A DNA stretch of 28,202 bases, taken from NCBI GenBank assembly GCA_030740295.1, contig JASLXP010001258.1:1-28202 (forward strand), given 5' to 3'. The number at the start of each line of letters is the position of its first letter. The first letter of the stretch is position 1. The DNA comes from Planctomycetota bacterium (GTDB taxonomy: Bacteria > Planctomycetota > PUPC01 > JACPCR01). The notes beneath the pieces were generated by a model. It was not told the DNA's origin. It did not search any database and saw only the letters and a list, made by a program, of their open reading frames with translations. This document shows positions 1 through 7,596 of the stretch, in pieces. The position numbers and the translations under genes were made by a program.

Positions 1-1
1 C

Positions 2-646
2 AAGCTGCCTGACAAAATTGGCGGCTTTATCGAGGGCGGCGGAAATTTCATATCGACGCTTGGCATCCCTCTCAAACTCGGCATCGGCATCGTTGCTGTA
101 CTTGTAGCCAGCTTCGCCGCCACCACCCTCGACACAGCCACACGATTGCAGCGATACGTCATCCAGGAGCTGGCCGTTCAGTTCAATTTCAGGCCGCTCG
201 AGAACAAGTATGCCGCGACGGGCCTGGCCATCGTTCTCGGTGGTGCCATGGCCGTCACCCCCGGCGCGTTGGGCCCCGGCAGCGGCGGCCTCATTCTCTG
301 GCCGCTGTTCGGCGCGACGAATCAGCTCCTTGCCGGGCTCGCGTTTCTGGTCATCTGCTTTTATCTCATCCGCCGTAATCTGCCCGCGTGGTTCGCCGCG
401 ATCCCGATGGTCATCATGCTCATCCTGCCCGCCTGGGCCATGATCTATAACATGAAGGACTGGTTGAGTGCGGATAAGCCAAACTTCCTGCTCATCGCAT
501 TCGGCGTAGTTATTATGTCGCTGCAGGTATGGATTGTTGCTGAGGGCCTGCTGACCCTGAAGTCAGCCCGCGGCAATTATCCGGAACTCGAACCGTTACC
601 GGCCCTGGCAGGAGGGGGGACGGAGGATGGCGGGCGGTCCTGTTGA
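2..646 (+). CDS. cstA: CstA-type carbon starvation/peptide transporter, C-terminal part
   Basis: The gene enters from the left edge, with its reading frame starting at base 2, so only about 214 C-terminal residues are visible. The segment LDTATRLQRYVIQEL, followed by a glycine-rich stretch and GLILWPLFGATNQLLAGL, is characteristic of the CstA family of inner-membrane proteins that take up peptides or pyruvate during carbon limitation. At least four hydrophobic helices can be seen (around residues 20-40, 75-95, 100-130 and 155-185 of the visible part), and the polar tail ends in a short Gly/Glu-rich stretch. The stop codon lies 45 bases before the start chosen for proB, so the two may be co-transcribed, although their functions are not obviously linked. 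The family is clear. The substrate, peptide or pyruvate, cannot be decided from this fragment. Confidence 0.88.
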   Translation, partial: KLPDKIGGFIEGGGNFISTLGIPLKLGIGIVAVLVASFAATTLDTATRLQRYVIQELAVQFNFRPLENKYAATGLAIVLGGAMAVTPGALGPGSGGLILWPLFGATNQLLAGLAFLVICFYLIRRNLPAWFAAIPMVIMLILPAWAMIYNMKDWLSADKPNFLLIAFGVVIMSLQVWIVAEGLLTLKSARGNYPELEPLPALAGGGTEDGGRSC

Positions 647-690
647 AGGCGAGTTGCTGGAAGACGCGAAAGCGTATTAGCTTCCCGCCC

Positions 691-1824
691 ATGAGCGAAG
701 ACCTGCGAAAGACACTGCTGGCCGATGTCAAAAGAATCGTTGTCAAGGTTGGCACGGCGGTTTTGACCGATGCACGCGGCAGGATAAACCGGCGGCTGAT
801 TCACTCGCTCTGCGAACAGGTTCACGAGCTTCGCTGCCGCGACTACACCGTCATCCTGGTGAGCTCCGGTGCGGTGGGAGCCGGCATCAGCCATCTCAAT
901 CTCAAGGAGCGTCCGACCGCCGTGCCCAAGCTTCAGGCCGCCGCAGCGGTCGGGCAGGCCAAGTTGATATCCCTCTATGATGAGTGTTTTCAGATCCACG
1001 GTTACCACGCCGCTCAGATGCTGCTGACCCGTGACGACTTCGAAGATCGGGCCCGGTATGTCAACGCTCGAAATACACTCTGGGCTTTGCTCGACCTGGA
1101 CACCGTGCCCATCATTAACGAAAACGACACCCTGGCGACGGAGGAGCTTCGGTACGGCGATAACGACGTCCTCTCCGTGCTCGTCGCGCACCTGCTCCAT
1201 GCAGACCTGCTGGTGATCCTGTCGGATGTTGACGGCCTATTGCAGCCCGCGGTACGGAACAAACCCGCGGAGCTCTTGAGCCTTGTCGAAGGGATGGACG
1301 ACAGAATTTTCGGTCTGGCCGAACGCAGACGTTCACGTCTCGGCTCCGGCGGCATGAGCGGTAAACTCGAGGCCGTAAAGAAGGCGCTCGACGCTGGCGA
1401 GCCGGCCATCATTGCGAATGGAAAAAGACAGAACGTGCTTCTGCGTATTATGGAAGCCAAAGCCATCGGCACCCTCTTCGCCCCCTCTGCGCCGAAAATG
1501 CGCAGTTGGAAGAGATGGATCAGCTTCGCCGCGCGACCGAGGGGCCACATTCACGTGGACGAAGGTGCGAGCAAGGCGCTCAGGCAGAATGGTAAGAGCC
1601 TGCTTGCATCGGGCATCACCTCGGTAAGGGGCGACTTCAGGAAGGGAGACGTGGTGGCCATCGATCTGGAAGGCGGCGCGAGCTTCGCCCGCGGCCTCAC
1701 AAATTACTCGTCCGACATCCTCGAAGTGATCAAGGGGCTCCGCACCAACCAGGTAAGAAAGAAGATCGGCGAAGACGCGTTTATCGAGGTCATCCACCGC
1801 AACAATATGGTGCTGTTGAGCTAG
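691..1824 (+). CDS. proB: Glutamate 5-kinase (ProB) with C-terminal PUA domain
   Basis: Catalyses ATP-dependent phosphorylation of glutamate to glutamyl 5-phosphate, the first step of proline synthesis in the cytoplasm. The N-terminal amino-acid-kinase domain carries VKVGTAVLTD, VSSGAVGAGI, NENDTLATEE, FGDND-like YGDND, ILSDVDGL and the GSGGMSGKL loop. A PUA domain follows from about residue 285 (GHIHVDEGASKAL to DILEVIKG). The 377-residue length from the ATG at 691 is normal for ProB. An in-frame TTG at 643 overlaps the cstA stop and would add 16 residues of poor quality. Neither start has a convincing Shine-Dalgarno, and I chose 691 because family members start shortly before the kinase motif. 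Neither proA nor proC is next to it. The gene ends tail-to-tail, 4 bases from the next gene on the other strand. Confidence 0.95.
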   Translation: MSEDLRKTLLADVKRIVVKVGTAVLTDARGRINRRLIHSLCEQVHELRCRDYTVILVSSGAVGAGISHLNLKERPTAVPKLQAAAAVGQAKLISLYDECFQIHGYHAAQMLLTRDDFEDRARYVNARNTLWALLDLDTVPIINENDTLATEELRYGDNDVLSVLVAHLLHADLLVILSDVDGLLQPAVRNKPAELLSLVEGMDDRIFGLAERRRSRLGSGGMSGKLEAVKKALDAGEPAIIANGKRQNVLLRIMEAKAIGTLFAPSAPKMRSWKRWISFAARPRGHIHVDEGASKALRQNGKSLLASGITSVRGDFRKGDVVAIDLEGGASFARGLTNYSSDILEVIKGLRTNQVRKKIGEDAFIEVIHRNNMVLLS

Positions 1825-1828
1825 GCGA

Positions 1829-2176
1829 TCACGACACAGTGATCAGACAGTTCTCGGAACCGAAAGGTGAGGTCTCGCGTTCCGTACACTCAGGATCATC
1901 TTTCCACACGCCATCGACAAGATATCGATAACGGTAAGTCTCGCCAACTTTGAGCTCGGCTCGGACGTTCCACGTGCCGTTCTTGAGCTTCTTCATCTTT
2001 CTGGGCTTCTCATCCCATTTAGTGAAGCACGCGGCCAGCAGGACTTCCGCCGCATCTGGTGCCGCGTAGCGGAAAGTCACCTTCTTTGATTTTGCAGAAC
2101 CGGTCTCTTTGGGTGCGGTTCTTTTCTTGGCCTGTTTGGCCTTCTTACTGGTCTTCTTAGTTACTTTTTTTGCCAT
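1829..2176 (-). CDS. Small CBM48/isoamylase early-set domain protein with lysine-rich N-tail
   Basis: A 115-residue protein with two parts. Residues 1-32 are a highly basic tail rich in Lys, Ala and Thr. Residues about 33-113 form a single immunoglobulin-like glycogen/starch-binding fold of the CBM48 (AMPK-beta/isoamylase N-terminal) type. The run FRYAAPDAAEVLLAACFTKW, then a W near the middle and YRYRYLVDGVWKDDPE, matches the usual pattern of this fold (F/W..W, G.W, YEY.F.VDG.W..D). No catalytic domain is attached, so it is probably a stand-alone carbohydrate- or protein-binding module, not an enzyme. Its Shine-Dalgarno GGAGG sits 9 bases upstream of the ATG. The basic tail could bind nucleic acid or another polyanion, but that is only inference. 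No glycogen gene is nearby. Confidence 0.82.
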   Translation of the reverse strand: MAKKVTKKTSKKAKQAKKRTAPKETGSAKSKKVTFRYAAPDAAEVLLAACFTKWDEKPRKMKKLKNGTWNVRAELKVGETYRYRYLVDGVWKDDPECTERETSPFGSENCLITVS

Positions 2177-2501
2177 AGTTCGATGCCTCCACAGAGATAA
2201 AGCGATGATTTGGTTTTAAGTTTCAAATTGAGCGAAATGCTCATACTGGGAAGGATATCTTCGCCTTCTGAAATGTAAATGCATTCAGCGCATCGCCTCT
2301 GAATACTCACTGCCCCACGAGCTTGCCAGTAGCCCGGCACCCGTCGTTGCTCTGAAGTTCTTTGAGAGTGGAGGCGAATCACCGGAACACAGGTTTGGAT
2401 CTTCCAGTTCGACTAACTCAGTGGCCCGACAAACGCACAAGGCGACCGTTCGATTCCCCCATCGGCAATGTGGAGCACTGAAGTCTGAGGCAGGCCCTCC
2501 G
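2177..2501. other. Gene-free stretch, 325 bases
   Basis: This is the space between the CBM48 gene and the end of the oxidoreductase gene, both on the minus strand. It should hold the promoter of the CBM48 gene, but no convincing -35/-10 pair stands out. The open frames that cross it give protein-like text on neither strand. A T-loop-like heptamer near 2448 is not part of a foldable tRNA. I see nothing else in it. Confidence 0.5.
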
Positions 2502-3773
2502 TCAGACTGACGCCGAATAGATCGTCTCACTCGCCACCTCAGCGTACGGGTCATAAATCGTGACACCTGATTCACCGAGCCCGGCTGTTACTACTGGCGG
2601 ACGATTCGCCTCAAAATGTTCCTGATTGCGATGCAGGACGTGACGGGCCGCATCCACCACCGCGGTTGGGAGGCGCTGCGATTCCGCGTCGGGGTAAGTG
2701 CCAGCCAGGTCGGATGCGGACGCTCCCTGGAATTTGACTCGGCAGACCTTCTCCAGGCAGTCGATGATGCTGTCCTTCCCGTAGCCCAAAGAAGTCTCCG
2801 AGCCGTCCGGACGCCGCACCTTTCTGAAAAAATGCGTGTTGGAGGTCCGTGAGCCCTTGTTCTCAATCCAGTAGCGCAGCCCCCGGTATTGCGAGTCTGA
2901 TTCAACCTTGCCCATGGCGGACACCATATGGCTCTCCTGATTTACCGGGCCTTCGAAGTCAGCCGGGGTGAGCCAGTTATTCTCGTAGATGATGGTCATG
3001 CCGTTCGTGTGGCTCACCATGACCTGGCATGAGTCGAACGCATTCTTTCCGAATTCGTCTCGCAGCCTCTTTTTCTGCCCCACCGCGTACACAGCCATCG
3101 GTTCGAGCTTGAGGTAATGCATGAAAAGGTCGATCCAGTGAATGCCCACATAGGTGAACGGGTCGCTCTGCTCCGCCCATTTGAAGATGGTGGTCGAGAC
3201 CTCGAGTGGCTCCTCCAGAACGCCCCTCGCGTACAGCGGAGCGCCGAGCTCTGGCCCCAACTCATCAAAGATCTTCAAGTGGTCGGGGTCGTACCGCTTG
3301 TGCATATCCACACCGACAATCAGGCCCTGGCTGTTGGCCAGTTCGATAATTTCATCCGCCTCCGTCAATGAAAGACACATCGGTTTTTCGGTCAGAATGT
3401 GTACGCCATTCTTCAGTGCGGCAAGGATAGGTGCAGTGTGGAGGTGGTCGGGCGTTGCCACAATGAGGGCATCCAGATCGGGTACCTGGGCGAGTATGTC
3501 TTCCCACGGTCTTTCTCCATGATACGGGGTGGGACGACTCCCCGTCTGGGATTCATTCTCATCGCAGGCCCTCACGGCAGAAGCCTCGGAGCGAGTGCCA
3601 ACGGCGCATAGCTCAAACTCGACCGTGCCGTAATCCTTTGCCCGATCATCAAGACCGATTCGATCGAGAAAAGGCGAGATTCCGTTGCGCTGCAAATCCC
3701 ATATCGATCCCGCGATGACGTCGCTGCCAAACATTCCGTAGCCAACCTGAGCCATTCGAATGGTCTTGCTCAT
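2502..3773 (-). CDS. Gfo/Idh/MocA-family NAD(P)-dependent oxidoreductase
   Basis: A 423-residue cytoplasmic dehydrogenase of the glucose-fructose oxidoreductase/inositol dehydrogenase family. The N-terminal Rossmann fold has the dinucleotide loop GYGMFG (residues 11-16). The family's ATPDHLH strand-loop follows at about 106-112, and the catalytic EKP with its lysine at 129-131. The second domain contains GIHWIDLFMHY at about residues 213-223, where His and Asp of the family's usual G-x-H-x-x-D motif bind substrate. The Shine-Dalgarno AGGTGA lies 4 bases before the ATG. Members oxidise or epimerise sugars, inositols or related polyols, and the exact substrate cannot be told. The neighbours, a ferritin-like gene in divergent orientation and a CBM48 protein, give little help. 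The central insertion carrying GQKKRLRDEFGKNAFDS is ordinary for the longer members. Confidence 0.92.
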   Translation of the reverse strand: MSKTIRMAQVGYGMFGSDVIAGSIWDLQRNGISPFLDRIGLDDRAKDYGTVEFELCAVGTRSEASAVRACDENESQTGSRPTPYHGERPWEDILAQVPDLDALIVATPDHLHTAPILAALKNGVHILTEKPMCLSLTEADEIIELANSQGLIVGVDMHKRYDPDHLKIFDELGPELGAPLYARGVLEEPLEVSTTIFKWAEQSDPFTYVGIHWIDLFMHYLKLEPMAVYAVGQKKRLRDEFGKNAFDSCQVMVSHTNGMTIIYENNWLTPADFEGPVNQESHMVSAMGKVESDSQYRGLRYWIENKGSRTSNTHFFRKVRRPDGSETSLGYGKDSIIDCLEKVCRVKFQGASASDLAGTYPDAESQRLPTAVVDAARHVLHRNQEHFEANRPPVVTAGLGESGVTIYDPYAEVASETIYSASV

Positions 3774-3803
3774 TTTTCACCTGTAGATGGAGTAAAGACC
3801 GGA

Positions 3804-3832
3804 AATCTAGCCGCCTCTTATCCGGGTGTCCA
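3804..3832 (-). promoter_or_regulatory. Possible sigma-70-type promoter for the Gfo/Idh gene
   Basis: On the minus strand, TGGACA (complement at 3827-3832) is followed after 17 bases by TAGATT (complement at 3804-3809). The start codon lies about 30 bases further on. The match is partial and read by eye. Confidence 0.25.
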
Positions 3833-3833
3833 G

Positions 3834-3861
3834 TTGCGCTCTCTGACGCCAAATCTAGAAT
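3834..3861 (+). promoter_or_regulatory. Possible sigma-70-type promoter for the ferritin-like gene
   Basis: TTGCGC, a 16-base spacer and TAGAAT (five of six bases of the -10 consensus) end 33 bases before the ATG at 3895. It overlaps the candidate promoter on the opposite strand, so the two divergent genes would share a control region of about 120 bases. Confidence 0.3.
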
Positions 3862-3894
3862 CCCCACTACTTTGAAAAACGCGAGAAACAGCCT

Positions 3895-4389
3895 ATGAGA
3901 GACACGGATAAGTTGATTCTTGTTATTCTGGGCAGGTCGATCGAATCTGAGGATGCGGGGATGGAATTTTACGAGGAGTTGGCGACCAAGACCTCGGCAC
4001 CGGAGGGTCGGGAACTCTTCTCCCGCCTCGCCCGGGAAGAAAGAGATCACGAAGCGGAAATGAGGGAGAAGTACAACGAAATCGCGACCCGATGCGGTTG
4101 GGAGCCTTATGAAGGCGCGGCCAGCTATAAGTTCCTGGACCATATAGCGGCTGAGCTGCCCTTTCTCTCGGAGGATGGGCTTTCATTTGACGACAAAAAA
4201 GACCTCGCCGGAGCGGAGGCCCTCAGGTTTGCCATCGATGTGGAAAAGGCCAGCGCAAATTATTTCATGAAGGCCGCCATCGCCATCGATCAGATCGATG
4301 CAAAGATGTTTTTCACTGAACTGGCCAGAACGGAACTGAACCATGCGCTGATCCTTGAAAAGGAAATGAGTCGATTTCCCCGCCCTTAG
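3895..4389 (+). CDS. Rubrerythrin-like ferritin-family diiron protein
   Basis: A 164-residue helical protein with two half-motifs of the ferritin-like diiron fold. E24, then E49-R-D-H52, make the first set of iron ligands. E117 and E147-L-N-H150 make the second. This spacing is that of the rubrerythrin/YciF-type four-helix bundle. There is no C-terminal rubredoxin domain (no CxxC pairs), so it is the short form. Such proteins reduce hydrogen peroxide or store and oxidise iron in the cytoplasm, and the true electron donor is not visible here. The Shine-Dalgarno is weak (GAGAAA about 5 bases upstream). It is probably transcribed alone, with a 200-base gap to the next gene. Confidence 0.85.
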   Translation: MRDTDKLILVILGRSIESEDAGMEFYEELATKTSAPEGRELFSRLAREERDHEAEMREKYNEIATRCGWEPYEGAASYKFLDHIAAELPFLSEDGLSFDDKKDLAGAEALRFAIDVEKASANYFMKAAIAIDQIDAKMFFTELARTELNHALILEKEMSRFPRP

Positions 4390-4439
4390 GCGAAGAGGCC
4401 GGCGGACATCAGAAGGCGAAAATCAGGCAAATTTTGCTG

Positions 4440-4467
4440 TTGACACCACACTCGGTTTGTTTAGCAT
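4440..4467 (+). promoter_or_regulatory. Possible promoter for the tandem membrane-protein genes
   Basis: A perfect TTGACA at 4440-4445 is followed, after 16 bases, by TAGCAT (four of six matches to the -10 consensus). The first gene starts about 125 bases downstream, leaving a long leader that ends in a good Shine-Dalgarno. Confidence 0.3.
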
Positions 4468-4591
4468 CCATCTCCCTGATGGGCAATTGTAGGGCACAGA
4501 TCTCATATTCTTATCTTATTTCTAGTAACGAGATCTGCGTTCAATTAGGGCCGGTGTCACAGTCCTTATAACGAGTAGGAGGGTTACCCCC

Positions 4592-5323
4592 ATGTCTGAG
4601 GAAGGAAAGTCTGTACAAGATCTAGAGAAGCGGGTGGAAGGTCTGACCAAAAATCTGGAGGAGTTCCATGAGCTCCTGGCCAAAGGCAAACAGATGAGGT
4701 GGATCCTGGTGATCGCCTTGCTGCTGGTAATAGGAGTGGTTGTGTTCATGATTTTTGGCTTGAAGAAAAAAGTAACCGATGTCGACCCAAGTAAATTGGT
4801 AGCAATGGTTAATGAACGTGCGCAAGTCATTGTGGACTCTAACAAAGAGAACCTGATGAACGCTGTCAAAGAAGCGTACCCTCAGGTGACTCAGAAGATT
4901 CAATCCAAAATCACTGAACAGGCTCCAAAGCTCAAGGACAAGGCAGCCAAGGAGGTGGATCTGCTGATCGAAAACCTCCAGAAGGGGGTTGAAAAACAGG
5001 TTGAAAAGGAATTGAAGGCCCTGGAAAGAGACATCCGAACCACCGTCGGAAAAGAATTTCCAGGCCTCAATGACGAGAAAGTCGCGAAAATGGTCGAGAA
5101 CTTCCAAAAGGCAGTCGAGGAGGTTTGTATCGATTTTGCCAGCGAATACTTTGCAGAACATGCCTCTGTGCTCCTCGATATCGATAAGACCCTGGAGGAT
5201 TTCACGGCCACCACTGCAGATAAACTGCCCGCGAATCGTGAGAAACTGATTGAAGAGCTGAAGTCGGTCGTCGTTCTTCTGTTTAATATCAAGCTCGCCC
5301 AGATGGTTGACGCCGAAGGTTAG
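4592..5323 (+). CDS. Single-span membrane protein with long coiled-coil domain (tandem copy 1)
   Basis: I do not recognise a named family for this 243-residue protein. Residues 1-35 are a charged, coiled-coil-prone head. Residues about 36-57 are one transmembrane helix (ILVIALLLVIGVVVFMIFGL). The remainder is almost entirely helical and rich in Lys, Glu and Leu, with heptad-like spacing. There is no signal peptidase site, so it should be a membrane-anchored protein with most of its mass on one side. The Shine-Dalgarno AGGAGG at 4577-4582 is strong. It lies 61 bases upstream of a gene with the same design (start 5385) and shares a terminator with it, so the pair is almost certainly an operon. 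A scaffold or envelope-spanning role is possible but not shown by the sequence. Confidence 0.85.
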   Translation: MSEEGKSVQDLEKRVEGLTKNLEEFHELLAKGKQMRWILVIALLLVIGVVVFMIFGLKKKVTDVDPSKLVAMVNERAQVIVDSNKENLMNAVKEAYPQVTQKIQSKITEQAPKLKDKAAKEVDLLIENLQKGVEKQVEKELKALERDIRTTVGKEFPGLNDEKVAKMVENFQKAVEEVCIDFASEYFAEHASVLLDIDKTLEDFTATTADKLPANREKLIEELKSVVVLLFNIKLAQMVDAEG

Positions 5324-5384
5324 TCGAGCATGTCAAACTTTTTGAACAAAAGACTTTAATTACAGTATTCGAAAGGGAACAGAA

Positions 5385-6107
5385 ATGAGCGAACAAGCTA
5401 CTGACGCCATGGATTTGTCGAAGATCGAGGGTTCAATCGCTGAACTCGAATCCAACATCAGCCTGATACTGGTGAACGCCAGAAAGGCAGTGAAGGTCAC
5501 GGGAATTGTTGCCGTGGTTGTGCCACTGGTGCTGCTTTTGTACTTTCTCTTTATCTTCAACCAGATAGAGAAGAATCTTCAGCCTGAAACTCTCATCGAA
5601 ATGGGAGCTCAAATGGTTGAAGGCCAGGTACCTGTCGCCATCGACCAAGTCAAAAACTGGGCCGCCGAGGGCATCCCTGACCTCATAGATGAATACGTAG
5701 AACAGGGCCCCGCAGTACTCGAGAAAGTGAGAGCAGAGACGGAAGACGTCATTCTTAAGCTTTCAGGAGAGACACTGAAAAATGTCTCGGGCCAGGCATC
5801 AACCCAGTTGGAGAACATTCTCCGACAAAACAAGCCTGAATTTGAACAAGTCATCGAGGAGTTGACCTCAGAAGAGGGCACTCAGATTTTCAAACTCAAG
5901 CTCAAGATAACAGTGGAAGAGGTGCTCAAAGACGAAATGGAGAAGGCCGCCTTCACTGGAGAGCTCCGGAGAGGGGGACGTCTGATGAAAGATGCCCACA
6001 AGCGTCTCAAAGCATTGGCTGAAGCACACAAAGCCGGCAAGCTTACAGATCTCCAGAAACTGGAACGCCGGTTGATCGTCCTCTGCAAAGCCCTGCTGCT
6101 TGAATAA
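5385..6107 (+). CDS. Single-span membrane protein with long coiled-coil domain (tandem copy 2)
   Basis: A 240-residue partner of the preceding gene with the same plan: a short acidic head (residues 1-25), one transmembrane helix at about residues 32-55 (VTGIVAVVVPLVLLLYFLF) and a long amphipathic helical domain. Both start MSE, and both have a Gln/Pro/Lys-rich segment just after the membrane helix (PQVTQKIQ in copy 1, VPVAIDQVK here). They look like distant paralogues, although overall identity is low. The C-terminus (LTDLQKLERRLIVLCKALLLE) is a leucine-rich amphipathic helix that copy 1 lacks. AAGGGA before the ATG is the Shine-Dalgarno. A strong terminator follows 19 bases after the stop. 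The function is unknown. Confidence 0.85.
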   Translation: MSEQATDAMDLSKIEGSIAELESNISLILVNARKAVKVTGIVAVVVPLVLLLYFLFIFNQIEKNLQPETLIEMGAQMVEGQVPVAIDQVKNWAAEGIPDLIDEYVEQGPAVLEKVRAETEDVILKLSGETLKNVSGQASTQLENILRQNKPEFEQVIEELTSEEGTQIFKLKLKITVEEVLKDEMEKAAFTGELRRGGRLMKDAHKRLKALAEAHKAGKLTDLQKLERRLIVLCKALLLE

Positions 6108-6126
6108 CGCCTGCAAATTAGATCTG

Positions 6127-6162
6127 AAAAAGCCCCAGTCTGAAAAGATTGGGGCTTTTTTT
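6127..6162. terminator. Bidirectional rho-independent terminator
   Basis: An A-tract, a stem of about ten pairs (AGCCCCAGTCT with AGATTGGGGCT, one G-T pair), a GAAA loop and a T-tract. Because A and T runs flank the stem, it can work on both strands. It closes the membrane-protein operon on the plus strand and the DUF2164 gene on the minus strand, whose stop is 10 bases to the right. Confidence 0.92.
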
Positions 6163-6172
6163 GTTCTCGATC

Positions 6173-6418
6173 TCAATCCCAGAACTGGAATTCTTCCTCA
6201 AAACAGGTGGCCCCCAGATCAAGCACCCGCTCGCCAAGGTATGCCTGGGCATCTGAAATCGCCTGATTGTAAACGGAGGGAGCAATCTCTTTGAGAATAA
6301 AATCAAGCATGAATCCTGCTTTCAACTCTCCAATGTGCTCGTCAAGATTCATCTCGAAATAGCGTTGGATTGAATGGATCATCCTTAAACGATCCTCTTT
6401 GGGCATTTCGATGGACAT
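6173..6418 (-). CDS. DUF2164-family small protein
   Basis: An 81-residue cytoplasmic protein matching my recollection of DUF2164: the run EDRLRMIHSIQRYFEMNLDE, then IGELKAGFMLDFILKEIAPS and VYNQAISDAQAYL. The YNQAI.DA motif and the LDF segment are the recognisable parts. The biochemical role of the family is not known to me. I placed the start at the ATG at 6418 (MSIEMPKEDR). A TTG at 6442 would add eight residues without better support, and a weak GAAAGA sits before 6418. The gene is divergent from the SGNH hydrolase gene by 49 bases and ends at the bidirectional terminator. Confidence 0.82.
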   Translation of the reverse strand: MSIEMPKEDRLRMIHSIQRYFEMNLDEHIGELKAGFMLDFILKEIAPSVYNQAISDAQAYLGERVLDLGATCFEEEFQFWD

Positions 6419-6467
6419 TCTTTCATTAACGCTGGATGACAAAAGTGACTCTGGGGGTTAAAGAGAT

Positions 6468-7574
6468 ATGGCTTTCGCACCCCCACAGCAAGCGGTTACT
6501 CCAATGAGCCGATACTTTGAAGAACTGGACCCCAATTTTCTCAGGGCAGATCCTGAAGCCGGCCTCAACTGGATCGACGCCAGAGCCTTCGATATCGAAG
6601 GACAGGGCTGGACAGATACGGCTCGGACGTTCGCACGCTATCCGGAAAAGGCCAAGGGCGTGGTCCGTGATCCAGTCTGGGAGCTTTCTCAGCATTCGGC
6701 AGGACTTTGCGTTCGCTTTAAGACGGACAGCAAATCCATCAGCGCACGCTGGACCCTGCTGCATGAAAACCTGGCGATGTCACACATGCCGGCCACCGGA
6801 GTCTCCGGTCTGGATCTCTATGTACGGGATGATGCGCGGCCTGCCGGGCGCAAATACCACTGGATCGGATTCGGCTCCCCTGAGGCCAGGGAAAACAAGG
6901 CCGAATTGGTTGGTGGTCTCCGAGAGGGAATACACGAGTTTATCCTTTATTTCCCCCTGTACAACGGAGTAGAATCTCTCGAAGTCGGCCTGCCGCAGGA
7001 TGCATCCCTCGAGCCGATCTCAAGAAGCGAGAAACCGATCGTCATGTACGGCACGAGCATCCTGCACGGCGGCTGTGCCTCGCGGCCGGGGATGTCCTAC
7101 CCCGCAATCATGGGACGCCGCCTCGATTACCCCGTCATCAATCTCGGATTCTCCGGCAACGGCCAGGCCGAGCCGGAAGTCGCCGAACTGCTCGCAGAGC
7201 TCGATCCCGAAGTCTACGTGTTGGATTACTGTCCCAACGTTGGCCCTGAAGGAATCAGAGAACGGACCGAGCCGTTTGTTCAGACCATCCGCAATGCACA
7301 CCCACAGACCCCAATTGTGATAGTCGAAAACGTCGTTTACCAGAAACACCTCTACGTGCCCGGAGCCTGCGAAAACTATCAGAGCAAAAACTCAGAGCTC
7401 CGGGACGCTTACGACCGCCTTCGCGACGCAGGCACAAAGCACCTGCTCTATGTGCCAGCAGAAAACCTGTTGGGCCATGACGGCGAAGGAACGGTTGATG
7501 GCGTACATCCGACCGATGTCGGATTCATGCGGATGGCCGAGACCATTGCGCCTGTTGTCGAAGCATTGCTGTAA
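6468..7574 (+). CDS. SGNH/GDSL hydrolase with N-terminal GxDLY domain
   Basis: A 368-residue predicted carbohydrate esterase or acyl hydrolase. The first half is the beta-sandwich GxDLY domain (signature G114-L-D-L-Y118). The second half is an SGNH hydrolase: block I YGTSILHG with the nucleophile serine at 197 (GTS in place of GDS), block II glycine in NLGFSGNG, block III asparagine in DYCPN at 253-257, and block V D344-G-V-H347 supplying Asp and His. No signal peptide is seen from either possible start (ATG 6468, or ATG 6504 at MSRYFEEL), so it appears cytoplasmic. The Shine-Dalgarno is weak at both. The stop is 22 bases before the isomerase gene, which has a strong Shine-Dalgarno, so the two form an operon and may act on the same acylated or modified sugar. 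Confidence 0.9.
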   Translation: MAFAPPQQAVTPMSRYFEELDPNFLRADPEAGLNWIDARAFDIEGQGWTDTARTFARYPEKAKGVVRDPVWELSQHSAGLCVRFKTDSKSISARWTLLHENLAMSHMPATGVSGLDLYVRDDARPAGRKYHWIGFGSPEARENKAELVGGLREGIHEFILYFPLYNGVESLEVGLPQDASLEPISRSEKPIVMYGTSILHGGCASRPGMSYPAIMGRRLDYPVINLGFSGNGQAEPEVAELLAELDPEVYVLDYCPNVGPEGIRERTEPFVQTIRNAHPQTPIVIVENVVYQKHLYVPGACENYQSKNSELRDAYDRLRDAGTKHLLYVPAENLLGHDGEGTVDGVHPTDVGFMRMAETIAPVVEALL

Positions 7575-7596
7575 CACCAATCAAAAGGAGAACGAT

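Noticed and set aside
577..1200. 207-codon minus-strand frame opposite cstA/proB
   Set aside because: It is the complement of well-supported coding sequence, with no recognisable motif.
2446..2466. T-loop-like text (GTTCGATTCCCCC) suggesting a tRNA
   Set aside because: The flanking bases do not form T or acceptor stems and no D or anticodon arm can be drawn.
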